Of a stretch of 64,000 bases of DNA, positions 9,196-18,151 are shown piece by piece. The stretch is from Paenibacillus sp. PL2-23. Its GTDB lineage: Bacteria > Bacillota > Bacilli > Paenibacillales > Paenibacillaceae. Both the position numbers and the translations under genes were made by a program. Within the stretch, counting starts at the first letter, position 1, and each line of letters opens with the position of its first letter. Under the pieces are notes generated by a model. It saw nothing but the letters and a program-made list of their open reading frames with translations. It was not told where the DNA came from and made no database searches. The DNA is taken from contig NZ_CP162129.1 in the NCBI RefSeq assembly GCF_040834005.1, positions 447,501 through 511,500 of the forward strand, given 5' to 3'.

Positions 9196-9297
9196 CTCCT
9201 CAAGTTTGTCACAGAATTTAAGAGGTTACTTCGTTAGGTTACCATATCCATCCTAAAAATGGGTGAACAGGATAAAATAAAGAACAGCACCAGTTCG

Positions 9298-9322
9298 GCC
9301 CCTCTCTTCACCGTGGTATAAT
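9298..9322 (+). promoter_or_regulatory. Candidate sigma-A promoter for the sensor operon
   Basis: TATAAT at 9317-9322 preceded by TGG gives an extended -10 element. A weak -35 (TTCGGC) lies 17 bp upstream. It sits 42 bp before the TTG start of the binding-protein gene. Confidence 0.5.
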
Positions 9323-9363
9323 CTCTGTAAAGCAGACAGGATCGAACAAAGGAGAACAAGCCC

Positions 9364-10344
9364 TTGCGCAAATTCATTCTGGCCGTTCTTGGCCTTATTG
9401 GGATTACCTTATGTTATTTCACCCTCGTGTCCGCAGGGAAGGTCTTTCGGTCGGACTGGCAGCTTCCGGGGGCCGGCTATTCGGAGGGCGAGCAGCAGCA
9501 GCGGCTGGTGCTGATTACGCAGGAGCTGGAGACGCCGTTCTGGGATAAGGTGGGACAAGGCGCGCTCCGACAGGCGGAGGAGGAGGGGGTCAGCCTTGAG
9601 GTGTGGGGCAGCTACGGGATGAATCAGGAGGAATTCCTGAAGCGGATCGAGATTGCAATCGACTCCAAGGTGGACGGCATTATTGTTCAGGGCCTCGATT
9701 CCGATAATTTCAAAAGCTTAACGAAAATCAAGGCTGCCTTCTACGGCATTCCCGTCATAACAGTCGCTAACGATGTGCCGATGTCGGAGAGTCTGCGCCG
9801 AACCTATGTCGGCTCGGATTCTTATTTGGCCGGGCAGCTCATAGCGGTGCAGCTTGTTGCGGATATGGGGGAAGCTGGTGATGTTATTTTGCTAGGGGAT
9901 ACCATTCAGGAATATTATCAGAAGCAGCGGCTCGCCGGTTTGCAGGACGTTCTGCAGCGTTATCCCGATATCCGAATGGCTTATGCCGAGACGGGGGCGA
10001 CGAGAGAACAGGTTATTGCGACGACCAAGGATCTCATGAATGGAGTGCCGGACGTGGACGCGTTTATCGCGGTGAATGCCAATATGGCGGAGGCGATGCT
10101 CTACGAGATCGGCAGACGCTCGCAGATCGAGCCGTATCATATCTATACCTTCGACGACGGCAAGGATTCAGAGGCGCTGTTCGCTCAGGGGAAGCTGGAC
10201 GGTATGCTTGAGCAGTCGCCGGACCGAATGGGCGAGCTCAGCGTGCAGCTGATGATGGAGTGGCTGAGGGGTGAGACGGTGCCTCTTGATATGAACGGGT
10301 ATCTCACCGATATTCGGATGGTGAAAGCGAAGGATGCGCCATGA
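9364..10344 (+). CDS. Membrane-anchored sugar-binding sensor protein (XylFII-like)
   Basis: 326 residues, starting at TTG 9364 behind AAGGAG. An uncleaved-looking N-terminal hydrophobic segment (about 5-25) anchors a type I periplasmic-binding fold: QRLVLITQELETPFWDKVGQ opens the first lobe, and DGIIVQGLDS, YVGSDSYLAGQL and AFIAVNANMAEA mark the ligand cleft strands. It overlaps the kinase gene by 4 bp (ATGA). In Clostridium beijerinckii an XylFII protein binds xylose and forms a complex with the LytS kinase, which signals to YesN to switch on the xylFGH importer. The same three-gene order is present here, so a sensory rather than transport role is inferred. The actual sugar is unknown. Confidence 0.85.
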   Translation: MRKFILAVLGLIGITLCYFTLVSAGKVFRSDWQLPGAGYSEGEQQQRLVLITQELETPFWDKVGQGALRQAEEEGVSLEVWGSYGMNQEEFLKRIEIAIDSKVDGIIVQGLDSDNFKSLTKIKAAFYGIPVITVANDVPMSESLRRTYVGSDSYLAGQLIAVQLVADMGEAGDVILLGDTIQEYYQKQRLAGLQDVLQRYPDIRMAYAETGATREQVIATTKDLMNGVPDVDAFIAVNANMAEAMLYEIGRRSQIEPYHIYTFDDGKDSEALFAQGKLDGMLEQSPDRMGELSVQLMMEWLRGETVPLDMNGYLTDIRMVKAKDAP

Positions 10345-11834
10345 ACAATAGCATTCAGAAGAAGATATGGACACTCGCGGCGGTTGTGCTCTCTATTATG
10401 GTCATCATTTGGATAGCGCTTACTTATTATAATCAGAAAACACAGGATCAATATAACGACATCCTGCAGCGTTATCTGCGCATGAATGAAGTGACGACGG
10501 CCAGCGGGCAGATGATTGCTTCGCTGAACAATTACCTCAATACGCCAAGTCCTGACCATCTGGCGCAGCTGGATGCCAGCAGGGAGAGCATGATCAGGGC
10601 GAAGAACGAGGTGTATATGCTTCGCAATGCGGAGAATGCGTTCGCCTTGACCAGCTATATGAATCTGATCGATAGCCTGGTGGAGACGATGGATCGGTCG
10701 CTAGTCTTCCAGTCGGAGAAGGAGACGGAGGCCTCGTCGGAGGCGTTCACGGAGGCGACGCGTATATCCAAATACATATCCGAGATGACGCTGACGCTGA
10801 TCGATACGGAGCTAAGGACGTATGACCGCTTCTACCGCGGCATCATTGAGCAGTCCCAGGAGCTGAACAGGCTGGGCATCTGGCTGCTTCTGCTCATCAC
10901 CTTCCTACTCCTGGTGTTCACTTATTGGTTCTCGCTCAGTATAACGAGGCCGGTGCTGAAGCTGACCCAAGCGGCGAAGGAGCTGTCGAGGGGGCGGTTC
11001 GACCTGGAGGTGGAGGTGAAGTCCAACGACGAGATTTCCTTCCTGGCCAAAATGTTCGATCGCATGCGCATTAACATTAACAATCTGATCTCGGAGATTC
11101 AGCAGAAAGCCCAGCTGGAGAATGAGCTGCAGCAGAGCAAGCTTCTGCTTCAGGAGAGCCAGCTGCGCAGCCTGCAGAGCCAGATTAATCCTCACTTCCT
11201 GTTCAATACGCTGGACACGCTGTCGAAGAAGGCCTACCTGGAGGGCTCCGAGGAGACCAGCGATCTGCTTGTCAGCGTAGCGGGCTTGCTGCGCTACAAT
11301 TTGAAGCGGCTGGATCGGTCCGTCACGCTGTATGAGGAAGTGAAGGTCATGGGGCAATATATCGATATTCAGAAAGCCCGGTTCACAGAGCGGCTTCGGC
11401 TGCATACAGACATGGACGAGTCTTGTCTGCACGTTCAGATTCCGGGCCTTACCCTGCAGCCGATTATCGAGAACGCCGTCATTCATGCGATAGAGCCCGA
11501 GGAGGAGGGCGGCAACATCTGGTTCCGCATCATCGACGGAGGCGAGCGGGTCATCATTGAGATTGAGGATGACGGGCCAGGTATGTCGGCGGACAAGATG
11601 CAGAGCATTCTGGAGGAGCATGCCGTAGAGTCGGAAGGGCATTCCACAGGCATTGGCTTCAGTAACGTGATTAAGCGGCTTCGTCTGTTCTACGGGCTGG
11701 AGGATGTCATCGACATTGAGAGCGGGAGCGGGAACGGGGACGGAATGGCGGGCGGACGCGGAACGATGGTACGGATGAAAATACCGAAAACAAGGGGAAT
11801 CGAAGCCTATGATAAAGCTCCTGATCGTCGATGA
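10341..11834 (+). CDS. LytS/YesM-type sensor histidine kinase
   Basis: 497 residues. Two membrane segments (about 11-29 and 177-198) bracket a ~145-residue helical outside domain. A HAMP domain (about 200-250) and a coiled coil follow, then a His_kinase-type phospho-acceptor His285 in QINPHFLFNTLD and a HATPase domain with an N-box (IIENAVIHA, Asn378) and a G-box (DDGPGMS). Expected role: it relays sugar binding by the upstream protein to the response regulator encoded next, by autophosphorylation and phosphotransfer. It overlaps both neighbours (4 bp and 26 bp), which indicates coupled translation. Confidence 0.93.
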   Translation: MNNSIQKKIWTLAAVVLSIMVIIWIALTYYNQKTQDQYNDILQRYLRMNEVTTASGQMIASLNNYLNTPSPDHLAQLDASRESMIRAKNEVYMLRNAENAFALTSYMNLIDSLVETMDRSLVFQSEKETEASSEAFTEATRISKYISEMTLTLIDTELRTYDRFYRGIIEQSQELNRLGIWLLLLITFLLLVFTYWFSLSITRPVLKLTQAAKELSRGRFDLEVEVKSNDEISFLAKMFDRMRININNLISEIQQKAQLENELQQSKLLLQESQLRSLQSQINPHFLFNTLDTLSKKAYLEGSEETSDLLVSVAGLLRYNLKRLDRSVTLYEEVKVMGQYIDIQKARFTERLRLHTDMDESCLHVQIPGLTLQPIIENAVIHAIEPEEEGGNIWFRIIDGGERVIIEIEDDGPGMSADKMQSILEEHAVESEGHSTGIGFSNVIKRLRLFYGLEDVIDIESGSGNGDGMAGGRGTMVRMKIPKTRGIEAYDKAPDRR

Positions 11835-13371
11835 CGAGCGGATTGAGCGCGAGGGTCTGCAGGCCATATTGCGGAAGGGTTATCCCGACCTGGACATCGC
11901 GCTGGCCCAGAACGGGAAGATCGCTGTTCAGCTGGCGGACGAGCTTGAGCCGGATCTGATCCTCATGGATATTAAGATGCCGGGGATGAGCGGCCTGGAG
12001 GCCATTGAGCTGATTCAGGCTAAGCATCCACGGATCAAGTATGTGATGGTCACGGCATACGATGCGTTCGAATATGCGCGGCAGGCCATTAAGCTGGGCG
12101 TCAAGGATTATTTGCTGAAGCCGAGCAAGGCAAGCGAGATTATCGCCACGGTCGGCAAGGTCATACATGAAATTGAAGCGGAGCGTGCCCAGCAGGAGGC
12201 GAGCCAGTCGCAGCAAGCCGCGCTTCAGAAGGCGCTGCCGTTGATTGAGACGGATGTTGTGACGCAGCTGCTGTTCGATCATGTGCACGATGTGCATGTG
12301 GATGAGCTGGTTGGCCTTCTGGATATACAGGCTGCTGGCAGCGCGATGTTCGTTATGCTTGTGCTGCTGCCTGCGGGGTCGGAGGGGCTCTATTCCGCGG
12401 TGAAGGAGAAGGTCAGGCAGAGGGGCGCCGGCTTGGTCGGCGCGCTGTACGGGCGGCAGCTTCCTGTCATTGTGATCCGGGACCCGGAGAAGTCCTTCCG
12501 CACACAAGCTATCTCGCTTGCGCGCGAGCTGTTATCCCTTGCGAAGCCGGATGCGGGAGAGGGCTGGTTCGTCGGCATTGGCAGCGTGTGTGGAGCGCTG
12601 GGGGAAATCCGGCAGTCCTATCAGGAATCGCTGGTTGCCTCGATGGATACCACCTTGCCGGTCAAATACCGGTTCTATGAGGATGTTCCCGCTCTGGGAG
12701 CGGTGTATGACAGCCAGCTTGCCAAGCAGCGGGAGAAGCAGTTTTTTGACCAGGTTCGGCTTGGGCAGTGGGAGCAGGTTGAGGCGGGGCTGATGGATTA
12801 TATTCAGCAGTACGAGAATCTGGGGGCTGAGCTGCTGCAGATGCAACAGCGTGTTCTGGAGCTTCTGTGGGTCGCCTCCCGTGTGCTGACCGAGATGGGC
12901 ATAGAGGCGGACACGCCGCTGTTCTCCTTCCAGGCAGAGGATGTAAGGCAGCTCCGCACCGAGACGGGACGTCTGCTGGACCGCATGAGGCAGTCGTATG
13001 CCAAGCATTTTGAACGGGTGGAGCCGGATACGATTCAGCAGATTAAGCAGTTCATTATGGAGCATTCCCATGAGGATATATCGTTGGACGCGATTGGGAA
13101 GCGGGTAGGCTTAAGTCCATTTTATATTAGCAAAATGTTCAAGGATCAGCTCGGCATCAACTACATCGATTTCCTGACGGAATGCCGGATCGAGAAGGCG
13201 AAGAAGCTGATGGCCGATCCGGAGAAAAGTCTCAAGGCCATTACGTTCGAGGTCGGATACCATGACCCCAATTACTTCAGCAAGGTATTCAAGAAGATGT
13301 GCGACGTGACGCCGAAGGACTATCGCAAGACGCTGCTGGGCGGCAGGAAGCCGGAGGAGGAGGAAGGCTGA
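11809..13371 (+). CDS. YesN-like response regulator, AraC-type
   Basis: 520 residues: a receiver domain at 1-120 with predicted phospho-acceptor Asp54 (ILMDIKMPGMSG), a variable middle region, and a C-terminal pair of AraC helix-turn-helix motifs (about 415-512; KVFKKMCDVTPKDYRK at the end). It starts 26 bp inside the kinase gene behind AAGGGGAA. Its target is probably the sugar uptake genes: the XylF-like gene that starts at its stop codon and perhaps the ChvE/MmsAB importer at 51.5 kb (inference). Confidence 0.93.
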   Translation: MIKLLIVDDERIEREGLQAILRKGYPDLDIALAQNGKIAVQLADELEPDLILMDIKMPGMSGLEAIELIQAKHPRIKYVMVTAYDAFEYARQAIKLGVKDYLLKPSKASEIIATVGKVIHEIEAERAQQEASQSQQAALQKALPLIETDVVTQLLFDHVHDVHVDELVGLLDIQAAGSAMFVMLVLLPAGSEGLYSAVKEKVRQRGAGLVGALYGRQLPVIVIRDPEKSFRTQAISLARELLSLAKPDAGEGWFVGIGSVCGALGEIRQSYQESLVASMDTTLPVKYRFYEDVPALGAVYDSQLAKQREKQFFDQVRLGQWEQVEAGLMDYIQQYENLGAELLQMQQRVLELLWVASRVLTEMGIEADTPLFSFQAEDVRQLRTETGRLLDRMRQSYAKHFERVEPDTIQQIKQFIMEHSHEDISLDAIGKRVGLSPFYISKMFKDQLGINYIDFLTECRIEKAKKLMADPEKSLKAITFEVGYHDPNYFSKVFKKMCDVTPKDYRKTLLGGRKPEEEEG

Positions 13372-14597
13372 TGGCGGGAGGTGAGAGAAGCTTGCAGCGA
13401 ATAGGAGAACGGCTTCGTGCTATTGGGCTCGTGCTCCTTCTCCTGCTCGTGATGGCGGGCTGTGAGGGCGGCAGCGGCGACGGCGTTAATGGGGACAATG
13501 AGGTTAGTGGCGTCAATGGAGACAATGAAGGCGATGGAGGCAATGGTGTCGGGGGACCCCTCCATGGCGAGGGTGCCTTGCCGCAGGACGGGGGCGCCCA
13601 TTCGCCAGCTGCCAGCCCACAGGGGAATAGCCATGGGGAAGACTTGGAGCGGCCTATTAAGATTGGCTTCTCGATGGATACGCTGCTGGAGGAGCGCTGG
13701 GCCAAGGACCGGGAGCTGTTCCGGCAGTCAGTCGAAGCGCTGGGCGCTGAGGTTGAGATCTACGCTTCCAATGGAGATGACGCCCTCCAGATTATGCAGG
13801 CCGAGACGATGATTAGCGGGGGCATTGATCTGCTGGTCATTGTGCCCCATAATGCGGAGGCCACAGCCGCCATTGTGAAGAAAGCCCATTCGTCGGGCGT
13901 GAAGGTTATTGCATACGACAGGCTGGTGAAAAACGCGGAGATTGATTTGTATGTATCCTTCGATAATGTACTGGTGGGAGAGCTGCAAGCGCAGGCTATT
14001 ACGAAGCTTGTCCCGAGGGGCAAATATGTATATATTGGCGGCGCCGAGACCGACAACAACGCGCATCTGTTCAAGGAGGGTGTGTTTAACGTTTTGCAGC
14101 CGATGATTGACAGCGGCGAGATTAAGGTTGTCTACGACCAGTGGACCAAGGACTGGACTCCTGCGAATGCCAAGCTGAATATGGAGGCGGCGCTGAAGGC
14201 GAACCGGAATGATATTGATGCCGTCATTGCCGCCAATGACGGGACGGCCAGCGGTGTTATAGCTGCGCTGGAGGCGCATGGACTCGCCGGGAGCATCCCC
14301 GTTGCCGGACAGGATGCGGAATTGGCCGCTGCCCAGCGTATTGTAGGAGGCACGCAGACGATGACAGTCTACAAGCCGATCCACGAGCTGACGCTCAAGG
14401 CGGCTGAGTTGGCGGTCATGATGGCGAGGGGCGAGATGCCGGCTGCCGACCGCAAGGTGAACAACGGCAAGATTGAGGTGCCGTCCGTGCTGCTCGCGCC
14501 TATTGCGGTAGACAAGAGCAATATCGACGAGACGATCATTAAGGATGGGTTCCACACCAGGCAGGACGTATACCGGTATGCGCCGCCTGCGCGCTGA
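13371..14597 (+). CDS. XylF-like D-xylose-type sugar-binding lipoprotein
   Basis: 408 residues. It starts at ATG 13371, sharing one base with the upstream stop (TGATG), behind a long GGAGGAGGAGGAAGG run. A lipoprotein signal ends at Cys31 (VMAGC). An unusually long low-complexity Gly/Asn/Asp/Pro linker (about 32-90) follows, then a type I binding fold that matches XylF strongly (IKIGFSMDTLLEERW, YASNGDD, VIAYDRLVKNAEIDLYVSFD, VAGQDAELAAAQRI, TMTVYKPI). There are no permease or ATPase genes next to it, so it may feed a distant importer such as the one at 52.7-55.4 kb, or act in sensing. The long linker would hold the domain away from the membrane. Confidence 0.88.
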   Translation: MAGGERSLQRIGERLRAIGLVLLLLLVMAGCEGGSGDGVNGDNEVSGVNGDNEGDGGNGVGGPLHGEGALPQDGGAHSPAASPQGNSHGEDLERPIKIGFSMDTLLEERWAKDRELFRQSVEALGAEVEIYASNGDDALQIMQAETMISGGIDLLVIVPHNAEATAAIVKKAHSSGVKVIAYDRLVKNAEIDLYVSFDNVLVGELQAQAITKLVPRGKYVYIGGAETDNNAHLFKEGVFNVLQPMIDSGEIKVVYDQWTKDWTPANAKLNMEAALKANRNDIDAVIAANDGTASGVIAALEAHGLAGSIPVAGQDAELAAAQRIVGGTQTMTVYKPIHELTLKAAELAVMMARGEMPAADRKVNNGKIEVPSVLLAPIAVDKSNIDETIIKDGFHTRQDVYRYAPPAR

Positions 14598-14667
14598 TAG
14601 GCCTGTATGTTAAAATGCTCCGAACCGCCCGCCATAGCACGAGCTGCTAAGGGGGCGATTCGGAGCG
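14598..14667 (+). other. Spacer after XylF-like gene
   Basis: Short non-coding lead-in to the tandem array. TGCTCCGAACCGCC and its partial inverse GGGGGCGATTCGGAGC (14618-14666) could pair to end the upstream transcript, but there is no U-tract. Confidence 0.4.
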
Positions 14668-14670
14668 TGG

Positions 14671-15170
14671 CAGCGACACGAGGTGTGGTTGTGGCGCCGC
14701 AGAGGCGGTTAGTTTGTGCAACAGCGACACGTGGTGTGGTTGTGGCGCCGCAGAGGCGGTTAGATTGTGCAACAGCGACACGTGGTGTGATTATAGCGCC
14801 GCAGTAGCGGTTGGTTTGTGCAACAACGACACGTGGTGTGGTTATAGCGCCGCAGAAGCGGTTAGTTTGTTCAATAGCGACACGTGATGTCGTTGTTGCG
14901 CCGAAGAGGCGGTTAGTTTGTTAAACAGCGACACGAGGTGTCGTTATAGCACCGCAGTAGCGGTTAGTTTGTGCAACAGCGACACGTGGTGTCGTTGTTG
15001 TGCCGCAGAGGCGGTTAGTTTGTTAAACAGCGACACGTGGTGTCGTTATAGCACCGCAGTAGCGGTTAGTTTGTGCAACAGCGACACGTGGTGTCGCTGT
15101 TGCTGGTTAGGCGGCAGTGCGGAGTGCGATACCGACACGAGGTATCGTTATAGCGCGCCGCAGGAGCCGC
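14671..15170. repeat. Tandem array A: ten units of 51 bp, each with two small palindromes
   Basis: The core CGACAC(GTG)GTGTCG recurs with exact 51-bp spacing, its first base lying at 14674, 14725, 14776, 14827, 14878, 14929, 14980, 15031, 15082 and 15133. Each full unit also has a second small inverted repeat, CCGC(AGTA)GCGG, about 20 bp on, followed by a TTAGTTTGTGCAACAG spacer. Early units have one arm degenerate (GTGTGG instead of GTGTCG), and the last is diverged but still in phase. Because 51 is a multiple of three, short frames run through the repeats, but they are broken by stops and lack starts, so it is treated as non-coding. It lies between the convergent 3' ends of the XylF-like and sulfatase genes. 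Confidence 0.9.
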
Positions 15171-15186
15171 TATTTCAGCTGCCTGT

Positions 15187-16539
15187 CTACTGCAGCTTCA
15201 CCCTGCACTCCTCGATAGAGGATCTGCGCTGGCCTCCCTGACGCGATTCGGCAGCTTCGATGACTGGGGCGCGCTCGCCGACCTCCACCATTCTGGCGAT
15301 CAGCCGCTTCTTCAGGTCGTCGGCAATGCTCCGGTAGGCATCGAAGCCGGCCAGGTTTGTCAGCTCGTGCGGATCCGCCTCCAGGTCATACAGCAGCTCC
15401 TCGACGTACCGCTCGGAACCGGAATCGAATTTGGGATGCGCGTCATGCGCGGCAACGGCATATTTCCAGCGCTGCGTGCGGATGGCTCTGCCCACGTGGG
15501 ATTCGCTGATCTGGACGAATACCTCCTCCGGCCATTCGACCGGCTGCTTGCGAACGAGCGGCAAGACGGAGCGCCCCTGCATGTCGCCTGGCACCTCGAT
15601 GCCCGCCGCATCCAGCAGGGTAGGCGGCAGGTCAACCAGGCTGACAAGCTCGCGGAGCTGTCCGCCTTGCATGAAGCCGGGACCGTATACCGCGGTCGGC
15701 ACGCGTATGGAGCTGTCATGGGCGCTGCGCTTGTATTCTTCGTTGCGCGTCTTGAAGTGGCAGCCATGATCGGAGGTGAACAGGATAATGGTATCCTGGG
15801 TCAGATCCAGGCTCTTCAACGCATCCCGAATCCTCCCCAGCCCCTCATCCAGCCGCTTCACCATACCGTAATAGCCCCCCAGGTGCTGCGGCGAGCTGCC
15901 GCCGAGCGCTCTGAGGTCAGGCGGTGTCCAACGGTCCGTATAAGTCTCTTCATAGCCGTCCGGCGCGGGGTAATTGTCAGAATGGTTCTGATGGTGAGGC
16001 TCAATGTAGGACAGGAACAGGAAAAACGGCCGGTCCTGATGCTCGTCAATATATCGAATGGCGGCATCCGTCTGGGCGTCCACCCGATAGCCGGGAAGCT
16101 TGACCTCCTTGCAGTCATTGTCGTACATCACGGTGTTGTAGGCATCCGAGGAGAACTCCAGCACATTGGATGCCAGCCAATGCTCGTAGCCTCCGCGCTG
16201 CTCCGCCGGTACGGGCTCTTGGCCCGCTAGATGCCACTTGCCGATATAGCCGGTGTCATAGCCGGCGTCCTTGAAGTAATGAGCCAGCGTACGGCGGTCC
16301 TGCGGCAGCGGAATTCCGTTCCGGTAGCAGCCCGAGGTAGTGGCGTATACACCCGTCTGCAGACAGGAGCGAGCCGGACCGCAAACAGGCTGGCACGTGA
16401 ACATATTGTAGAGATGCGTGCCTTCTCTGGCCATGCGGTCGAAGTTAGGCGTCAGTCCAAGCGGGTTGCCGTGAACCCCTGTTGTATCCCATCGCTGTTG
16501 ATCGGTAAAAAAAACGATGACGTTTGGTTGTTTTTTCAT
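15187..16539 (-). CDS. Sulfatase (formylglycine-dependent)
   Basis: 450 residues. The start is ATG 16539 with AAGGAG about 9 bases upstream; the GTG just before it is less likely. It has the type I sulfatase core: Asp13 in the first strand (FFTDQQR, metal ligand), the CxPxR signature Cys53-Gly-Pro-Ala-Arg57, whose Cys becomes formylglycine, the GKWHLAG block (100-106) and SDHGCHF with Asp257/His258. The C-terminus has the usual LYDLEADPHELTNLA block. There is no signal peptide, so it should remove sulfate esters from imported sugars inside the cell. It is divergent from the AraC gene at 16615, its likely regulator. Confidence 0.93.
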   Translation of the reverse strand: MKKQPNVIVFFTDQQRWDTTGVHGNPLGLTPNFDRMAREGTHLYNMFTCQPVCGPARSCLQTGVYATTSGCYRNGIPLPQDRRTLAHYFKDAGYDTGYIGKWHLAGQEPVPAEQRGGYEHWLASNVLEFSSDAYNTVMYDNDCKEVKLPGYRVDAQTDAAIRYIDEHQDRPFFLFLSYIEPHHQNHSDNYPAPDGYEETYTDRWTPPDLRALGGSSPQHLGGYYGMVKRLDEGLGRIRDALKSLDLTQDTIILFTSDHGCHFKTRNEEYKRSAHDSSIRVPTAVYGPGFMQGGQLRELVSLVDLPPTLLDAAGIEVPGDMQGRSVLPLVRKQPVEWPEEVFVQISESHVGRAIRTQRWKYAVAAHDAHPKFDSGSERYVEELLYDLEADPHELTNLAGFDAYRSIADDLKKRLIARMVEVGERAPVIEAAESRQGGQRRSSIEECRVKLQ

Positions 16540-16614
16540 CACAACTCACTCCTTATTCATTTGCCATAATGTGTTATACTTACAGGACCAACCCGAGTGT
16601 GAGGAGCTGGCCAT

Positions 16615-18054
16615 ATGCCCAATCATGATGCCCATAGGGAACGACCGACGGAACGGCACTTCACCCCCGCCGCCAGCGATAAGCAAGGCGGAGTATGGAT
16701 TATAAGGGGGGGCGTGGAGCTAGCCCGTCCCGGCTCACGGATGCTGGCTTATAGCAGCCTGCACTTCGTAATGGATGGCGCCGGCGTCTTCAAGTCGGGG
16801 TCAAGCCTGTTCCATTTGTCAAAAGGTGATGTATTTGCGATATTCCCTAATCTCATCCATAGCGTGGAGGCGGCACCTGGCTGTGAGCTGCGTACGGACT
16901 GGGTGGCGTTCCATGGACCGCAGGCTTCAAGCCTCATGCGGCAAATCGGGCTGACGGAGCATCACCCTCATCAATCGGCGGCCCTGTCCGAGCAGGTGGA
17001 GCGGCTTCTTCTGGCCATCGAGCAATGGATGAACGAGTCTGGAAGCCCTTCTCAGCTGGAGGCGCTGGGCATGTTCTACCTTCTTCTCGCGGAATTGAAG
17101 AAAGGGAATGACAACAGGTCCCGCCAGACGATAGGGGGCCATCATGATTGGCTGCAGAAGGCTCTGGACTATATTCACGCGAATTATGTCCACATTACCG
17201 TGCAAGAGGTTGCGGATTATGTCAACATGAGCCGGTATCATTTCTCCAATACGTTCAGCAAGGTGCTGTCCATCAGCCCCAAAAAATATGTGGATGCCGT
17301 CAAAATGAAAAAAGCCGCATCCCTGCTGACGGAGCATACGGACATGCCCGTATCGGATATTGCCCTGTTTTTCAAAAAGGATATATTCGCGTTCTCCAGA
17401 GCCTTCAAAAACTTCTATGGCGTGTCGCCCACAGAATACCGGGAGCAATTCGGCAGCCCCCACACCTCAAGCGGTGTGAAGCCTCTTCCGAAGATCGGCA
17501 CGGTGGTCTGCGCCGATACCTTTGACGATCAGCCGGTCGGCGTCTCCCCTCGGGATTATGCCGTATTCGGCTCGACCGTGACGGTAGAGCGCGCGCCGGA
17601 GCTGATCGGGCATGCAATGTGTATCGCCAGCCAGGCCACAGGCTCCGTATTCGCTGAGCGCGAATTCCCTCCTGTATCGGACCGGCTGAGCTTGACGCTC
17701 CGCATTATGGTCCGCCAGACGACCTCGCCCATCGCGATTCATCTGTTCGACCAGAGCAACCGTCCCGTGATTCGCGTCAGCTTGAATCACTTCGGCATGC
17801 TTTCCTTCACACACGCCCAAACCTGGACACAGTCCGTCATGGAATACCATGAGCATGTGTGGCATCACCTCGAGATCATCGCCAATCTGGCTGACGGCAC
17901 CTACGACTTCCACTTCAACAACCGCCCCGTCGCTATGCGGGCCAAGCTCGACCCTGCCAGCCGGGAGCTTGCCAAGCTTCGTCTCGGCATCCAGCAGAGA
18001 GGAAGCGTGTTCTTCGATGATGTATCGGTGATGCGTATGCTGGACTTCGGGTAA
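16615..18054 (+). CDS. AraC family regulator with a C-terminal LamG/jelly-roll-like domain
   Basis: 479 residues, starting at ATG 16615 behind GAGGAG. An N-terminal AraC sugar-binding cupin (about 25-150) is followed by two AraC helix-turn-helix motifs (about 175-280, ending SPTEYREQFG), where AraC proteins normally stop. Here ~195 further residues follow: a beta-rich domain opening with DTFDDQPVG (301-309) and closing with VFFDDVSVMRM, the pattern of concanavalin-like/LamG jelly-roll modules usually found on secreted carbohydrate enzymes. No signal peptide or membrane segment is seen, so this module must be cytoplasmic. It may be a second ligand-sensing domain (inference). Divergent from the sulfatase at 15187-16539. 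Confidence 0.85.
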   Translation: MPNHDAHRERPTERHFTPAASDKQGGVWIIRGGVELARPGSRMLAYSSLHFVMDGAGVFKSGSSLFHLSKGDVFAIFPNLIHSVEAAPGCELRTDWVAFHGPQASSLMRQIGLTEHHPHQSAALSEQVERLLLAIEQWMNESGSPSQLEALGMFYLLLAELKKGNDNRSRQTIGGHHDWLQKALDYIHANYVHITVQEVADYVNMSRYHFSNTFSKVLSISPKKYVDAVKMKKAASLLTEHTDMPVSDIALFFKKDIFAFSRAFKNFYGVSPTEYREQFGSPHTSSGVKPLPKIGTVVCADTFDDQPVGVSPRDYAVFGSTVTVERAPELIGHAMCIASQATGSVFAEREFPPVSDRLSLTLRIMVRQTTSPIAIHLFDQSNRPVIRVSLNHFGMLSFTHAQTWTQSVMEYHEHVWHHLEIIANLADGTYDFHFNNRPVAMRAKLDPASRELAKLRLGIQQRGSVFFDDVSVMRMLDFG

Positions 18055-18151
18055 CGTCTCGCTGCCCTTAGCATACCGAATCGCAGGGGCGCAGCCCATG
18101 ACGGTTTGTGTAGAAAGCATTTGCCATTTTGTTCGGTTTGCTTAGTTGTAC

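Noticed and set aside
13728..14555. A 275-codon frame opposite the XylF-like gene, and a similar one at 11707-12507 opposite the response regulator
   Set aside because: Both are antisense to well-supported genes, rich in His/Arg/Leu as expected for shadow translation, and without starts.
14671..15170. CRISPR array
   Set aside because: Units are continuous 51-bp repeats without unique spacers, and no cas genes are present.
14607..15241. Repeat-containing frames across array A
   Set aside because: They are broken by stops in several units, have no ribosome-binding site and change frame between units; treated as non-coding repeats.
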